A DNA stretch of 64,000 nucleotides. Origin: an uncultured Clostridium sp. Its GTDB lineage: Bacteria; Bacillota; Clostridia; TANB77; CAG-508. The notes under the pieces are model-generated. The model made no database searches. It saw nothing but the letters and a program-made list of their open reading frames with translations, and was not told where the DNA came from. Shown here piece by piece: positions 25,228 through 34,625 of this stretch. The translations under genes and the position numbers were made by a program. Where the stretch lies: assembly GCA_902492105.1 (NCBI GenBank), contig CABUKD010000001.1, positions 1 to 64,000 of the forward strand, in the 5' to 3' direction. Positions within the stretch are counted from its first letter, which is position 1. The number at the start of each line of letters is the position of its first letter.

Positions 25228-26619
25228 TTACTTGCCTCTTCTCAAAATCCAACCTTTTTCTGCTTGAATTGGTAGAGGCATAAGCACTGTTTGTCCAGCT
25301 TTTCCTGGGTTTACTGTTGATATTTCTTCTCTTGTTTCTGTGTCCCATAGTTTTTCAATTTGGAAAGGAACTGTTTCTATTTGGTTTGGTATTAATATTT
25401 CCATTTTGTCACCAACAGTTAATTTATTTCTAATTTCTACTAAACAAATTTGATTCTTATTACTAAATACTATTCCTTCTTTTACATTGTTTTCTGTGTT
25501 TTTACTATTTTCTTTGTTTTCACTATTTTCGTTATTTTCTTCTTTTTTTTCTTGTTTTGTTATATTTTCTTGTTTTGTTATATTTTCTTTTTTTATCATG
25601 ATTTCATCTTTTTTTATATTGTTTACTAATACTTTTCCCCCAAATTCATAATTTGGATTATATTGTTTTCCTTCATATTCTTGAGAGTCTTTGTTGTTTC
25701 TATCATTAAAATAAAAAGTGGTTAGCCCTCTTGTTTTTGTTTTTTCTAACTCTTTTAAATATTTTGTTGCATCATAATTTTTTGTGTCTTTCATATAATC
25801 ATCAATAGCATTGCGATAAGCATTTACAACAGATGCTAAATAATATTCTGTTTTTAGTCTTCCTTCTATTTTTAAACTATCGATTCCCATTTCTATAATT
25901 TCTGGAATTTCTTTTATTAAACATAAATCTTTAGATGAAAAAATATAGGTACCTTTTTCGTCATATTCTACTGGCATTAAATTGCCTGGATTATTATGTT
26001 CTTCTACATAAACATTATATGCCCATCTACAACTTTGCGCACAATCTCCTAAGTTGGCACTTCTTCCTGCCAAAAAGTCACTTAAAAAACATCTTCCAGA
26101 ATAGCCAAAACAAATGGCACCATGAACAAATATTTCTACTTCTAAGTCTTTTTCTTTGTTGTTCATAATTTCTCTTATTTGTTCCTTATTTAATTCTCTT
26201 CCTAGAATAACCCTAGATGCTCCATTTTTATGCCAAAAGTTAGCTGTATGGTAACTTACAATATTTGCTTGTGTACTAACATGAATACCCACATCTGGTG
26301 CATATTGTTTTAAAATTTCCATTACTCCACCATCAGAGGCAATAATGGCATCTACTTTTAAGTCATTTAACATTTTGGCTTGTTTTTTTATTTCTTCATA
26401 ATAGCTATCCCAAGCATAAATATTAATAGCGGCATACACTTTTTTTCCAATGCTATGGGCATATTCAATTGTTTTTGCTAGTTCGTCATTATCTACTTCT
26501 GCTCTACTTCTTAAAGATAATGTTCCTGTTCCGCAATAAACAGCATCTGCTCCATATAGAAATGCTGTTTTTGCTTTTTCAAAGGATCCTGCTGGTGCTA
26601 ATAATTCTGGTTTTTTCAT
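25228..26619 (-). CDS. Peptidase U32 family protein (TrhP-like)
   Basis: The 463-residue protein starts MKKPELLAPAGSFEKAKTAFLYGADAVY, the standard U32 opening, and carries the signature EIFVHGAICFGYSGRCFLSDF with its Fe-S-type cysteines, plus CAQSCRWAY. Relatives (TrhP/RlhA) hydroxylate uridine in tRNA or cytidine in rRNA. A methyltransferase finishing the tRNA uridine modification, trmR, is encoded nearby (30659). Between residues about 340 and 380 there is a low-complexity Glu/Asn/Lys insertion with a repeated ENITKQ unit, probably a disordered loop. Which of the U32 subfamilies it belongs to is not certain. Confidence 0.88.
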   Translation of the reverse strand: MKKPELLAPAGSFEKAKTAFLYGADAVYCGTGTLSLRSRAEVDNDELAKTIEYAHSIGKKVYAAINIYAWDSYYEEIKKQAKMLNDLKVDAIIASDGGVMEILKQYAPDVGIHVSTQANIVSYHTANFWHKNGASRVILGRELNKEQIREIMNNKEKDLEVEIFVHGAICFGYSGRCFLSDFLAGRSANLGDCAQSCRWAYNVYVEEHNNPGNLMPVEYDEKGTYIFSSKDLCLIKEIPEIIEMGIDSLKIEGRLKTEYYLASVVNAYRNAIDDYMKDTKNYDATKYLKELEKTKTRGLTTFYFNDRNNKDSQEYEGKQYNPNYEFGGKVLVNNIKKDEIMIKKENITKQENITKQEKKEENNENSENKENSKNTENNVKEGIVFSNKNQICLVEIRNKLTVGDKMEILIPNQIETVPFQIEKLWDTETREEISTVNPGKAGQTVLMPLPIQAEKGWILRRGK

Positions 26620-26778
26620 TTTTTATTTTTATCTCCTTGTTTTACTTTTTATCAATTTTTTCATTTATTTTTGTTTTTCATTCTATACTTATTACTTTTT
26701 TCATCTCATTTTATGTTATATCATAATCCAATATTTTGAAACATTTTTATTTCTTTTCATTTTTCTAGTACTATTAAA

Positions 26779-27573
26779 TTAAAATCCTATTTCTCCATAA
26801 TTCATTTCTTCTTTTTGAGAATCATCATATTGATATTGTTCTAATACTCTTTGTTGTAAGTCTGCTATTCTTTCTTTTTCTGCCAAGTTTAAATTTGGAT
26901 AAACTGGCTCTAATATTCTAGCATAGATACATTTCTTTTTCTTATATAAACTAAAAATACCTTCTGGTTCTTCAAATTGGTAGAAAATAGGGACAATAGG
27001 CACATTTGCTTCTACTGCTAATTGAAACGCACCTTTTTTGAATTCCCTTATTTTTTCGTAATAAGGCCACAATGCTCCTTCTGGATAGAAATGTACTGTT
27101 TTCCCTTCTTTTAGAGCTTGCTTAATTTCTTGTTTCCATCTAACTTTTTGTGATTGTTTATTTGGAATTGGTACTGCATATAAAAGTCTTATTAAATGTC
27201 TAATAACTGGTATTTTAAAATTACTTGCTAAACTAGTAAAGTAAGTTCTGCAAGGGAAGTTTACTAATGCATTCATGGTACAATCCATTGGATGTATATG
27301 ATTAGAAATGGTAATTTTACCATCTTCCACTTTTCGTATATTTTCTTTATCTTCTATTCTAAAACCAAATAAAACTTTATTTAGTATCCATACAATAGGT
27401 GCAAAAAGATGAAATACCAAATTAGAAAACAAATTAAAAATGTTATTTTGACAAATAAATTGGTAATTATCTTTTATTTCAAATTTTAGAGGCTCCCACA
27501 TATGAAAAACTTGGGTATCCCCTTTTAAATCATCATATTTTACTTCTTTCATTCCCTCATTTTCCTTTTCCAT
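26779..27573 (-). CDS. 1-acyl-glycerol-3-phosphate acyltransferase family protein
   Basis: The 264-residue PlsC-type acyltransferase is probably membrane-associated through the hydrophobic FSNLVFHLFAPIVWILNKVLFG segment. It has the catalytic H-x4-D box NHIHPMD and the substrate-binding FYPEGALWP, in right order. It would transfer acyl groups in phospholipid or glycolipid synthesis. It is 41 bases downstream of a GT4 glycosyltransferase of the diacylglycerol-glucosyltransferase type, so the pair may build a membrane glycolipid. The start is uncertain, since no good RBS precedes either in-frame ATG. Confidence 0.85.
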   Translation of the reverse strand: MEKENEGMKEVKYDDLKGDTQVFHMWEPLKFEIKDNYQFICQNNIFNLFSNLVFHLFAPIVWILNKVLFGFRIEDKENIRKVEDGKITISNHIHPMDCTMNALVNFPCRTYFTSLASNFKIPVIRHLIRLLYAVPIPNKQSQKVRWKQEIKQALKEGKTVHFYPEGALWPYYEKIREFKKGAFQLAVEANVPIVPIFYQFEEPEGIFSLYKKKKCIYARILEPVYPNLNLAEKERIADLQQRVLEQYQYDDSQKEEMNYGEIGF

Positions 27574-27614
27574 TTTATATTTTTTTCTTTTGCCCTTTTT
27601 CCTTCTTTTATTTT

Positions 27615-28745
27615 TTATTCACTTCGTTCTTCTATTTCCTCTTGAAACATTTCTTCCATCTTTTTCATGCTTTTTTCTATTTTAAAGTTTTCTGCAAATT
27701 TTGCATACTCTTTTTCTTGTTTTTTCTTTTCTTCTACATTATCTAGCCAATAATCAATTTTTTGCGTTAAATCTGTGCTATTTCCTGCTTCAAAAAGACT
27801 TCTTTCATCTAAAGCAAATTGTTTAGTTGCAGATTGGTCACTTTTAGCAATAACAGGCACTAATCCAGTAGCTATAGCTTCTATACATGAAATTGCTTCT
27901 ATTTCTGCGTCTGAAGTGTGTACATATAAGTCAGTATAGCTTAGCAATTTCTTTAGTTCTTCTTTGGTATAAAATGCCATAATAGGTTTATTTTGTAGTG
28001 TTTCGCTTAATTTAGCATAATGCTTTTTCATTGGTCCATTACCTGCAAAAACAAGTTGTATTTTATCTGCATATTTAGATTGTTTAGCAGCTTCTATTAA
28101 TAAATCTTGTCTCTTTTCACCAGATAGTCTTCCTACCATAGTAATGACAATTTTATCTTTTAACTCTTCTGGTTTTTCTGATTTTTTATAAACCCAGTCT
28201 GATTCAATTCCATTAGAAATCACATGCATTTTGGCTGTGTAACCATGTTTGATTAATTCATCTGCAATTAGCTTACTAGGACAATGAATATGATGAAATC
28301 TATTAAAAAATTTATCTCTAAATAAAAAATAAATTTGATCATTAATTTTAGTTTGTTTGCCTAGACCAATAGAATAAGTAATATTTTCTGGCTGTACATG
28401 GAACGCAGTAGTTCTTGGTTTATTTAGTTCTTCACATATCTTAAGTCCTTTACTAGATAATAAAAAAGGCATATAAAAATGTACTACTTCTGCCCATTCT
28501 ATTGCTTTTCTTAACTTTTCTTCATCTGGCTTAGCAAATTCCATTCCTTGTGATTTTACAATCCTATTAGCAATAGGTGGTAATTTGAATTCTTTTACTG
28601 CATATTTATCCTTTTCTTCTTTGCCTGTACTAATAACTCTTACTTCATTTCCGTCTTTTCTTAAGTTTTCTACAAATCTTCTTGCTGAAATGGTAGTTCC
28701 ATTATTTGCTCCATCATACTGGTCTATTACAACTAGTATTTTCAT
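27615..28745 (-). CDS. GT4 glycosyltransferase, diacylglycerol glucosyltransferase-like
   Basis: The 376-residue cytoplasmic GT-B enzyme has an N-terminal acceptor half starting MKILVVIDQYDGANNGTTISARRF, with the second half holding VGRLSGEKRQDLLIEA and the donor-binding EAISCIEAIATGLVPV. This layout fits enzymes that add glucose to diacylglycerol. It lies just upstream of an acyltransferase on the same transcript. The sugar and acceptor are inferred from general resemblance, not from residue-level evidence. Confidence 0.82.
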   Translation of the reverse strand: MKILVVIDQYDGANNGTTISARRFVENLRKDGNEVRVISTGKEEKDKYAVKEFKLPPIANRIVKSQGMEFAKPDEEKLRKAIEWAEVVHFYMPFLLSSKGLKICEELNKPRTTAFHVQPENITYSIGLGKQTKINDQIYFLFRDKFFNRFHHIHCPSKLIADELIKHGYTAKMHVISNGIESDWVYKKSEKPEELKDKIVITMVGRLSGEKRQDLLIEAAKQSKYADKIQLVFAGNGPMKKHYAKLSETLQNKPIMAFYTKEELKKLLSYTDLYVHTSDAEIEAISCIEAIATGLVPVIAKSDQSATKQFALDERSLFEAGNSTDLTQKIDYWLDNVEEKKKQEKEYAKFAENFKIEKSMKKMEEMFQEEIEERSE

Positions 28746-28873
28746 TTTATTTTCAATTCCTTTCCATAACTATATTTCGTAAGGCTTTCACTTATGTAAA
28801 AAGTTTTGTAGTTTTGTTTTCTATAAAATTATATCATATTTTTATTATTTTGACTACTATTTTTTCAGGAGTT

Positions 28874-28975
28874 GTGTCAATGGGGACGGAGAATTTTGAC
28901 AACTTTTAAAAAAAATATTTATTTTTGTTAAATCTTAATTCAAAAGTTGTCAAAATTCTCCGTCCCCATTGACAC
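28874..28975. repeat. 34-bp perfect inverted repeat (REP-like)
   Basis: The arms 28874-28907 and 28942-28975 are exact reverse complements, beginning GTGTCAATGGGGACGGAG and ending gacaactttt, with 34 AT-rich bases between. The GGGACGG core ties it to the other REP-like copies in the window. It lies between divergent genes; nothing else is seen in 28746-29071. Confidence 0.8.
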
Positions 28976-29071
28976 TTTCTTAAGACTCTCTTAAGAAGTA
29001 AAGTTATATATTTACTTTTTTTTCATAATTTGATAAGATATGTTCTAGAAAAAAAATGAGGGTGTTTATAT

Positions 29072-29710
29072 ATGTTAGATTCTATAGGTAATAAAAATTT
29101 AAATAGTGAAAGTTTAAAAAATGAAGAAGTATTAGATAATATGATAGTAACAGATCCAACTGAAATTTCTAAAAACAAAAAAAAGCTTAAATTAAATAGA
29201 ATTCAGCTTTTTACCTTATACTTTTTCTTATTTGCCTTTATTGGTTGGCTAATGGAAACTGTATATGCTATTTTTACTTTAGGGCATTTTGTAAAAAGAG
29301 GTTTTCTATTTGGTCCTATTTGTCCTATTTATGGCTATGGTGCTTTAATGCTTATTTATTTTTTAGGTAGATATAGAAAAAATAATTTGAAGTTATTCTT
29401 TTATGCTGCTATTCTTTTTTCTGCTTTTGAGTATGTAACAAGTTATGTGTTAGATGCGCTTTTTGGTATGCATTGGTGGGATTATTCTAATGATTACTTT
29501 AATTTAAATGGTCGTATTACTCTTTCTTTTTCTATTGCTTGGGGCATTATTGCTATTTTATTTGTTAACCATGTATATCCGTTCTTTAAAAAGAAATTAA
29601 ATATTATATTAGCCAAAATTTCTTACAAAGTAAAAACTTGCATAATTTATATACTTTCCTCTGTTTTTGTAATTGATACCATTGCTTCTTGTATTAAGTA
29701 TTTATTATAG
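29072..29710 (+). CDS. Membrane protein of the putative ABC-transporter permease (CmpB) family
   Basis: The 212-residue protein has a soluble N-terminal stretch of about 45 residues and then five or so membrane helices. The LYFFLFAFIGWLMETVYAIF opening, the RGFLFGPICPIYGYGAL motif and the HWWDYSNDYFNLNGRI block are typical of the family often annotated as putative ABC transporter permease. The transport role of this family is not proven. It is alone on the plus strand, following a REP-like repeat. Confidence 0.8.
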   Translation: MLDSIGNKNLNSESLKNEEVLDNMIVTDPTEISKNKKKLKLNRIQLFTLYFFLFAFIGWLMETVYAIFTLGHFVKRGFLFGPICPIYGYGALMLIYFLGRYRKNNLKLFFYAAILFSAFEYVTSYVLDALFGMHWWDYSNDYFNLNGRITLSFSIAWGIIAILFVNHVYPFFKKKLNIILAKISYKVKTCIIYILSSVFVIDTIASCIKYLL

Positions 29711-29777
29711 ATTTTTTCATACTTTCTATAAATATGTTTTATTGCTTTTTTCATCAATATTTTTTGCTTATTCCTTT

Positions 29778-29806
29778 TTGACTTTTATGTTAACATATGC
29801 TATACT
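29778..29806 (+). promoter_or_regulatory. Promoter of the atypical membrane-protein gene
   Basis: TTGACT (29778-29783), a 17-base spacer and TATACT (29801-29806) precede the start at 29844 by about 38 bases. A good AGGAGG site lies between. Confidence 0.7.
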
Positions 29807-29843
29807 ATAACTATTCTTTATTTTATTTAGGAGGATTAGAAAG

Positions 29844-30569
29844 ATGGTATCTATTCGGGGAACTCGCATCCTAAAAGATGGTGGTGTTTCTATTTCTACT
29901 TATGAACGCACTGTAGAATCTCGGTATGATGGAAAACAAATTATTACTTATTTTACAGAGCATCAGAAAACAGGCTCATACTGCTTTAACATTTTTACAT
30001 TTAAACATTGCCTAATTCGTGTATTCTTATGTATTGCTTTAATAGTATTGTTAACCAATTTTACTGATTTAGAAACTACTTGGACAACTACAACAAAGAT
30101 TTATGCTTCTTTTTGTATGTATACTTTTGTAACACTTTTCCCTATTTGGTTATGTTCACAGTTCCATAATAGAAATAAATATCATGCTGCATTGCATATG
30201 GTTAAAAATGCGTATGAATCATTACAAAGAATTCCTACGGTAGAAGAATGTAAGAAGTTTTCTTTCTATGATAGAGATTGCACTTTAACAGTTTCTTTGA
30301 TGCTTTTTGTTTGCTATATTTCTGGTTTTACTTTTTCTTTTATTCCTATAGATAACTCTACTCTGCTTTATCCCTTTTTATGTTTATTGGTTATTTTGTT
30401 ATTTGTAGTAGTAGTTTCAAAATGGAAATTAGATAAGTATCTATTAAGACCGTTTTTATCTAGACCAACAAATATTGAATTAACTGCTGTAATTGAGTGC
30501 CTTACTTTATTAGAAGGACCTCGTACCAAAACCATTTTTTATACGATTCCTTCTTCCTTTGATAATTAA
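29844..30569 (+). CDS. Membrane protein with a DUF1385/YqhQ-like segment and in-frame CGG codons
   Basis: The 241-residue protein has about four hydrophobic helices in two pairs. Between them, KYHAALHMVKNAYESLQRIPTVEECKKFSFYDRDC resembles the HAAEHKxIxxYExGxxxTVExV...SRxHxRC block of DUF1385 (YqhQ), though the Gly-rich N-terminus of that family is not obvious. Codons 5 and 28 are CGG. These and CGC, CTA and ATC codons set it apart from neighbours. A +1 shift at codon 5 would end translation within a few codons, so CGG must be decoded here or the gene is throttled. It has its own promoter, RBS and terminator. Function is unknown. Confidence 0.6.
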   Translation: MVSIRGTRILKDGGVSISTYERTVESRYDGKQIITYFTEHQKTGSYCFNIFTFKHCLIRVFLCIALIVLLTNFTDLETTWTTTTKIYASFCMYTFVTLFPIWLCSQFHNRNKYHAALHMVKNAYESLQRIPTVEECKKFSFYDRDCTLTVSLMLFVCYISGFTFSFIPIDNSTLLYPFLCLLVILLFVVVVSKWKLDKYLLRPFLSRPTNIELTAVIECLTLLEGPRTKTIFYTIPSSFDN

Positions 30570-30581
30570 AAAGGAGTCTAA

Positions 30582-30628
30582 AACAGCAGTCTGAAGCAGT
30601 AATTACTACTTCAGGCTGCTGTTTTTTT
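30582..30628 (+). terminator. Terminator after the DUF1385-like gene
   Basis: AACAGCAGTCTGAAG pairs with CTTCAGGCTGCTGTT around a small inner loop and is followed by seven Ts. It is a strong rho-independent terminator. Confidence 0.85.
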
Positions 30629-30658
30629 ATGTTACTTTTTATTTGTTTTCCCACTTTT

Positions 30659-31249
30659 TTATTTTATAATTTTTGAAATTGCAAGGCCATCTCCTACTTC
30701 TAATATCTGTGTTTCAAGATTTGGATTTTGTGTAATTTCTGCAATATATTCTCGTAAATTTCTTACTGCAGTACGTTGTTTATGTTTATTATAGTCACTC
30801 ATTACATATCCTTTATACAAGACATTATCTGCAATAATAGTTCCACCTGTTTTTATCATTCTTAAAGCCTCTTGCAAAAAGAAAGGGTATTTTCCTTTTG
30901 CAGCATCTATAAACACCACATCATATTGTTCTTGTAAAGTAGGTAATATTTCTACTGCATCCCCTTCATAGATTTGGATTTTATCTTCCACTTCTACTTT
31001 TTTGATATTTTCTCTTGCTTCAGATGCTCTAGCAGAATCTCGTTCAATAGTATCTATTTTTCCATCATTTGCTAAATAGCTTGAAAAGCAGATGGCTGAA
31101 TAGCCAACTGCCGTTCCTATTTCTAAAATTCTTTTCGGTTTTATTTTACTTAAAATATTTGCCACTACTTCTAGAGTGTCATCCATAATAATAGGAATAT
31201 GTTCTTCTAAAGCTTTTTGCTTTATTTTTTCTAGTTCTATTACATTCAT
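30659..31249 (-). CDS. trmR: O-methyltransferase, TrmR-like (tRNA 5-hydroxyuridine)
   Basis: The 196-residue AdoMet-dependent enzyme has the binding motif ILEIGTAVGYSA, a catalytic metal-type VFIDAAKGKY segment and the ADNVLYKG motif, all typical of the caffeoyl-CoA/catechol O-methyltransferase fold. In Firmicutes the YrrM/TrmR branch methylates 5-hydroxyuridine in tRNA wobble positions. A U32 peptidase gene nearby (25228) fits the same pathway, which makes TrmR more likely than other O-methyltransferases. It is followed by the DUF1385-like gene on the other strand. Confidence 0.8.
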   Translation of the reverse strand: MNVIELEKIKQKALEEHIPIIMDDTLEVVANILSKIKPKRILEIGTAVGYSAICFSSYLANDGKIDTIERDSARASEARENIKKVEVEDKIQIYEGDAVEILPTLQEQYDVVFIDAAKGKYPFFLQEALRMIKTGGTIIADNVLYKGYVMSDYNKHKQRTAVRNLREYIAEITQNPNLETQILEVGDGLAISKIIK

Positions 31250-31345
31250 GTGTATTTGTTCACTTTCTTATTTTTTATTTTATGTCTGTTTCTTACTTTT
31301 CTACTATTTTATTTAGTTTTTTATAATTACACATTTATTTCTTTT

Positions 31346-31729
31346 TTATCTTTCTTCATCTTCCTTTGTTTTTTGTGTTATTGGTATAGTAGTCCAAGGA
31401 GATTTGTTATGATTTTCTCTATAATCATTTTCTACCCATGTTTTAAAATATGGAGAATATCGTTTAAATTCTGGCATTTTGCTCAAAGCAAAGATAACTT
31501 CAAGCTTAGATTTTCCTTGTTCTTTCATTTGTTTAATAACTTCATGTATCTGTTGCCTTAATTTTGCATCTTGAAGCACTAATGCTTCTTTAAAAGATTT
31601 TTGCCTTTTTCTTTTATCTTCTTGGTCTGCACAAATCTGTACATTCCATCCGCTTCTTTTTGTAGATGAATGTACCTGTTTTTTTATCCATTGATTCGTA
31701 TGTTCATTATCTTCAAAAGCTTTTGCCAT
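31346..31729 (-). CDS. Hypothetical protein, 127 residues
   Basis: This soluble, highly charged protein is rich in Lys, Gln and Glu, with a helical middle (SFKEALVLQDAKLRQQIHEVIKQMKEQ) and no motif that I recognise. It lies 35 bases after typA and before trmR on the same strand, so it may ride in their transcript. No function can be stated. Confidence 0.5.
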   Translation of the reverse strand: MAKAFEDNEHTNQWIKKQVHSSTKRSGWNVQICADQEDKRKRQKSFKEALVLQDAKLRQQIHEVIKQMKEQGKSKLEVIFALSKMPEFKRYSPYFKTWVENDYRENHNKSPWTTIPITQKTKEDEER

Positions 31730-31764
31730 TTACTCTTAACACTCTCCTTTCTTATTTAAATTTA

Positions 31765-33588
31765 TTACTCAGTAGTAGCTCTTCTTGCCATTCTTTCTCT
31801 TGTTTTGTTATCTAATATTTTCTTTCTTAAACGAATATTTTTTGGAGTTACTTCTACAAGTTCATCTTCTGCAATAAATTCTATTGCTTTTTCTAATGAC
31901 ATTTGAATTGGTGGTACTAAGCGAAGTGCATCATCTGAACCAGAAGCTCTTGTATTTGTTAAATGTTTTTCTTTACATACATTAATAGAAATATCTTCAT
32001 TTCTAGAATTGATTCCAACAATCATTCCTTCATATACTTCTACACCTGGACCTATTAAAAGTTCTCCTCTTTCTTGTGCATTATATAATCCATAAGTAAT
32101 AGAAGTTCCTTGTTCAAAAGCTACTAATACACCTCTTGTTCTAGATTGAATTTCTCCTTTATATGGTTCATAGGAATCGAAAATACTATTCATAGTACCT
32201 TCACCTTTGGTATCTGTTAAAAATTCGGTACGATAGCCTATTAATCCTCTTGCAGGTATTTTAAACTCTACTTTTGTATGTCCTACTTCTGCAGGTTCCA
32301 TATTAATCATTTCTGCTTTTCTTCTGCCTAGTTTTTCAATAACATTGCCAATGCAATCATCTGGTACATTTACTACTAATCTTTCCATTGGCTCACATTT
32401 TACACCATCTATTTCTTTAAAAATAACCTTTGGACGAGAAACTAAAAGTTCAAAACCTTCTCTTCTCATTGTTTCAATTAAAATAGATAAGTGTAATTCT
32501 CCACGTCCAGAAACTTCAAAACTATCTGGAGTATCGGTTTCTTTTACACGTAAACTTACATTTCTTTCTAGTTCTTTAAATAATCTGTCTCTAATATGTC
32601 TAGATGTAACAAACTGTCCTTCTCTACCTGCAAATGGTCCATTATTTACACTAAATGTCATAGATACAGTAGGCTCATCTATATCCACAAATTCTATTTT
32701 TTCTGGATTGTTTGGATCACAAACAGTTTCACCTATATTAATATCAGAAATACCAGAAATACAAACAATATCTCCTGCTCCTACTTCTTCTACTTCTACT
32801 CTTTTTAGTCCTTGATAAGTAAATAATTTTGCTATTTTTCCTTGTACAATTTTATCGTCTTTTTTACAAACTGCTACATTCATGCCAGAAGTAATTTTTC
32901 CACGTTCAATTCTACCAATGGCAATCCTTCCTAAATAATCATCATAATCAATATTAGAAACTAATAATTGCATGGTTCCATCCATATCACATTTTGGTGG
33001 CTGAATGGTGTTAATAATCGTATCAAAAATACAAGTTACATTATCGCTTTCTTCTTCTAAGTTCATTTTAGCAATTCCATTTTTAGCAGATGCATAAATA
33101 ACTGGAAAATCTAGTTGGTCATCATTTGCATTTAGCTCAATAAATAGCTCTAGTACTTGGTCTACTACTTTTAATGGATTTGCACCTGGTCTATCTATTT
33201 TATTAATAACAACAATTGGTTTTAAATTTAAGGCTAGCGATTTTTTTAATACTTCTCTGGTTTGAGGCATTGGTCCTTCAAAAGCATCAACTAATAAAAG
33301 AACACCATCTACCATTTTAAGTACACGTTCTACTTCTCCACCAAAGTCTGCGTGACCTGGTGTATCTACAATATTAATTTTAATGCCATTATACATAACA
33401 GAGGTATTTTTAGAAAGAATGGTAATTCCTCTTTCTTTTTCAATATCTCCTGAGTCCATAATTCGTTCAGATACTTGTTCATTTTCTCTAAATACATGAC
33501 TTTGTTTTAATAGTGCATCTACTAGTGTTGTTTTTCCATGGTCAACGTGTGCAATAATTGCTATGTTTCTAATGTTTTGATTATTCAT
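31765..33588 (-). CDS. typA: Translational GTPase TypA/BipA
   Basis: The 607-residue ribosome-binding GTPase helps 50S assembly and stress responses. Seen are G1 AHVDHGKTT, the G2 region with RGITILSKN, G3 DTPGHADF, G4 NKIDRPGA and G5 (YASAKNG). These are followed by EF-G-like domains II, III and V and the TypA-specific C-terminal domain (GIVGINSRNEDI...KHLTN). The start at 33588 is chosen because GGGG lies eight bases upstream; an ATG two codons earlier is too close to it. It is a complete and normal length. Confidence 0.95.
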   Translation of the reverse strand: MNNQNIRNIAIIAHVDHGKTTLVDALLKQSHVFRENEQVSERIMDSGDIEKERGITILSKNTSVMYNGIKINIVDTPGHADFGGEVERVLKMVDGVLLLVDAFEGPMPQTREVLKKSLALNLKPIVVINKIDRPGANPLKVVDQVLELFIELNANDDQLDFPVIYASAKNGIAKMNLEEESDNVTCIFDTIINTIQPPKCDMDGTMQLLVSNIDYDDYLGRIAIGRIERGKITSGMNVAVCKKDDKIVQGKIAKLFTYQGLKRVEVEEVGAGDIVCISGISDINIGETVCDPNNPEKIEFVDIDEPTVSMTFSVNNGPFAGREGQFVTSRHIRDRLFKELERNVSLRVKETDTPDSFEVSGRGELHLSILIETMRREGFELLVSRPKVIFKEIDGVKCEPMERLVVNVPDDCIGNVIEKLGRRKAEMINMEPAEVGHTKVEFKIPARGLIGYRTEFLTDTKGEGTMNSIFDSYEPYKGEIQSRTRGVLVAFEQGTSITYGLYNAQERGELLIGPGVEVYEGMIVGINSRNEDISINVCKEKHLTNTRASGSDDALRLVPPIQMSLEKAIEFIAEDELVEVTPKNIRLRKKILDNKTRERMARRATTE

Positions 33589-33630
33589 TTTCATTACCCC
33601 TTGTTTCTATTTTATTATACTATTTACTGC

Positions 33631-33670
33631 AAAAAATATAGTGAAAAGTTAAATAGTCACTATATTTTTT
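33631..33670. terminator. Terminator with the 14-bp stem AAAAAATATAGTGA
   Basis: The stem arms 33631-33644 and 33657-33670 are exact complements with a 12-base loop. It lies after the acyltransferase gene 33746-34333. The same two arms occur at 61439-61501, so this is a repeated terminator module. Confidence 0.75.
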
Positions 33671-33745
33671 ATCTTGATGATAATTTTATAAGTTATCATT
33701 TTTTTGAAATTTGGTATTCTATTAATTTAACATTATAATTATACT

Positions 33746-34333
33746 CTATATTTTTTCCTTTGTCAACATAATAATATTGTCCATAATCTCTTTACTTACC
33801 TTATCTAATAACTCTTTTTCTGGTTTGTTCGTTTGATATTTGCTAAAATCTAAAGGTTTTCCATAATTTAATTTTACTTTATGAAATGGCTTCATTTCTC
33901 CTTGTATTCCTACTGGTATAACAGGTACTCCTGTTCTCAGAGCTAAAAAGGCAGCTCCATTTTGGGCTTTTCCATTTTTTTCTAGTCCATGTCTTGTACC
34001 TTCTGGAAATAGCATTAGAATCTGTCCTTCTTTTAGAATTTTTAAAGAAAACTTCATAGATTCTATATCCATTTTTCCTCTTTTTACAGGAAATACTGCA
34101 CATTTTTTAGCAAACCACCTAATAAAATTGTTTTTAAATAGTTCTTCTTTTGCCATAATATAAAGTACCCTTTTGGTAGAAGCTACTAGAATTGGTGGAT
34201 CCCAGTTGGATTGATGATTAGCACACATGATGTAGGCACCTTCTTTTTTGATATTTTCTTCTCCTACTTTTTTTACTCTAAATACAATTTTGCAAAAGAT
34301 ATTAATTAAAAATTTAACAATTGGTCTTATCAT
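33746..34333 (-). CDS. plsC: 1-acyl-sn-glycerol-3-phosphate acyltransferase
   Basis: The 195-residue acyltransferase makes phosphatidic acid from lysophosphatidic acid at the membrane. It has NHQSNWD (catalytic His and Asp), the FPEGTRHG glycerol-phosphate-binding block and VPVIPVGI motif IV. The N-terminal hydrophobic segment anchors it. It is shorter and closer to the standard PlsC than the paralogue at 26779, so this one is the better housekeeping candidate. Confidence 0.9.
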   Translation of the reverse strand: MIRPIVKFLINIFCKIVFRVKKVGEENIKKEGAYIMCANHQSNWDPPILVASTKRVLYIMAKEELFKNNFIRWFAKKCAVFPVKRGKMDIESMKFSLKILKEGQILMLFPEGTRHGLEKNGKAQNGAAFLALRTGVPVIPVGIQGEMKPFHKVKLNYGKPLDFSKYQTNKPEKELLDKVSKEIMDNIIMLTKEKI

Positions 34334-34534
34334 TTATTTTTTTATCGAGATAGTTTCTTCTCGACTGACTCCTTTTTCTTAATTTTTTAGATTATATCAT
34401 AGTAATTAATAATTTTGTAGTAGTATATTTAATTTTTTTAATTTTCTCAATTTATATTGTTATTTAATATTTTTATAAAAATCAACTTAAAATTGTTGCT
34501 ATCATAGCAAAATTATTACCAATATTTTTGACAT

Positions 34535-34594
34535 AAAATGGAACTTAGATATCTAATCTGCCATATAGCAAATCACATAACTAAGTTCCATTTT
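34535..34594. terminator. Terminator with a 14-bp perfect stem
   Basis: AAAATGGAACTTAG (34535-34548) pairs with CTAAGTTCCATTTT (34581-34594) around a loop of 32 bases. It lies after the coiled-coil gene on the minus strand. The rest of 34334-34625 is AT-rich with nothing recognisable. Confidence 0.6.
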
Positions 34595-34625
34595 CCTGTT
34601 ATAGGGTATTATTTTGTGAAATACG

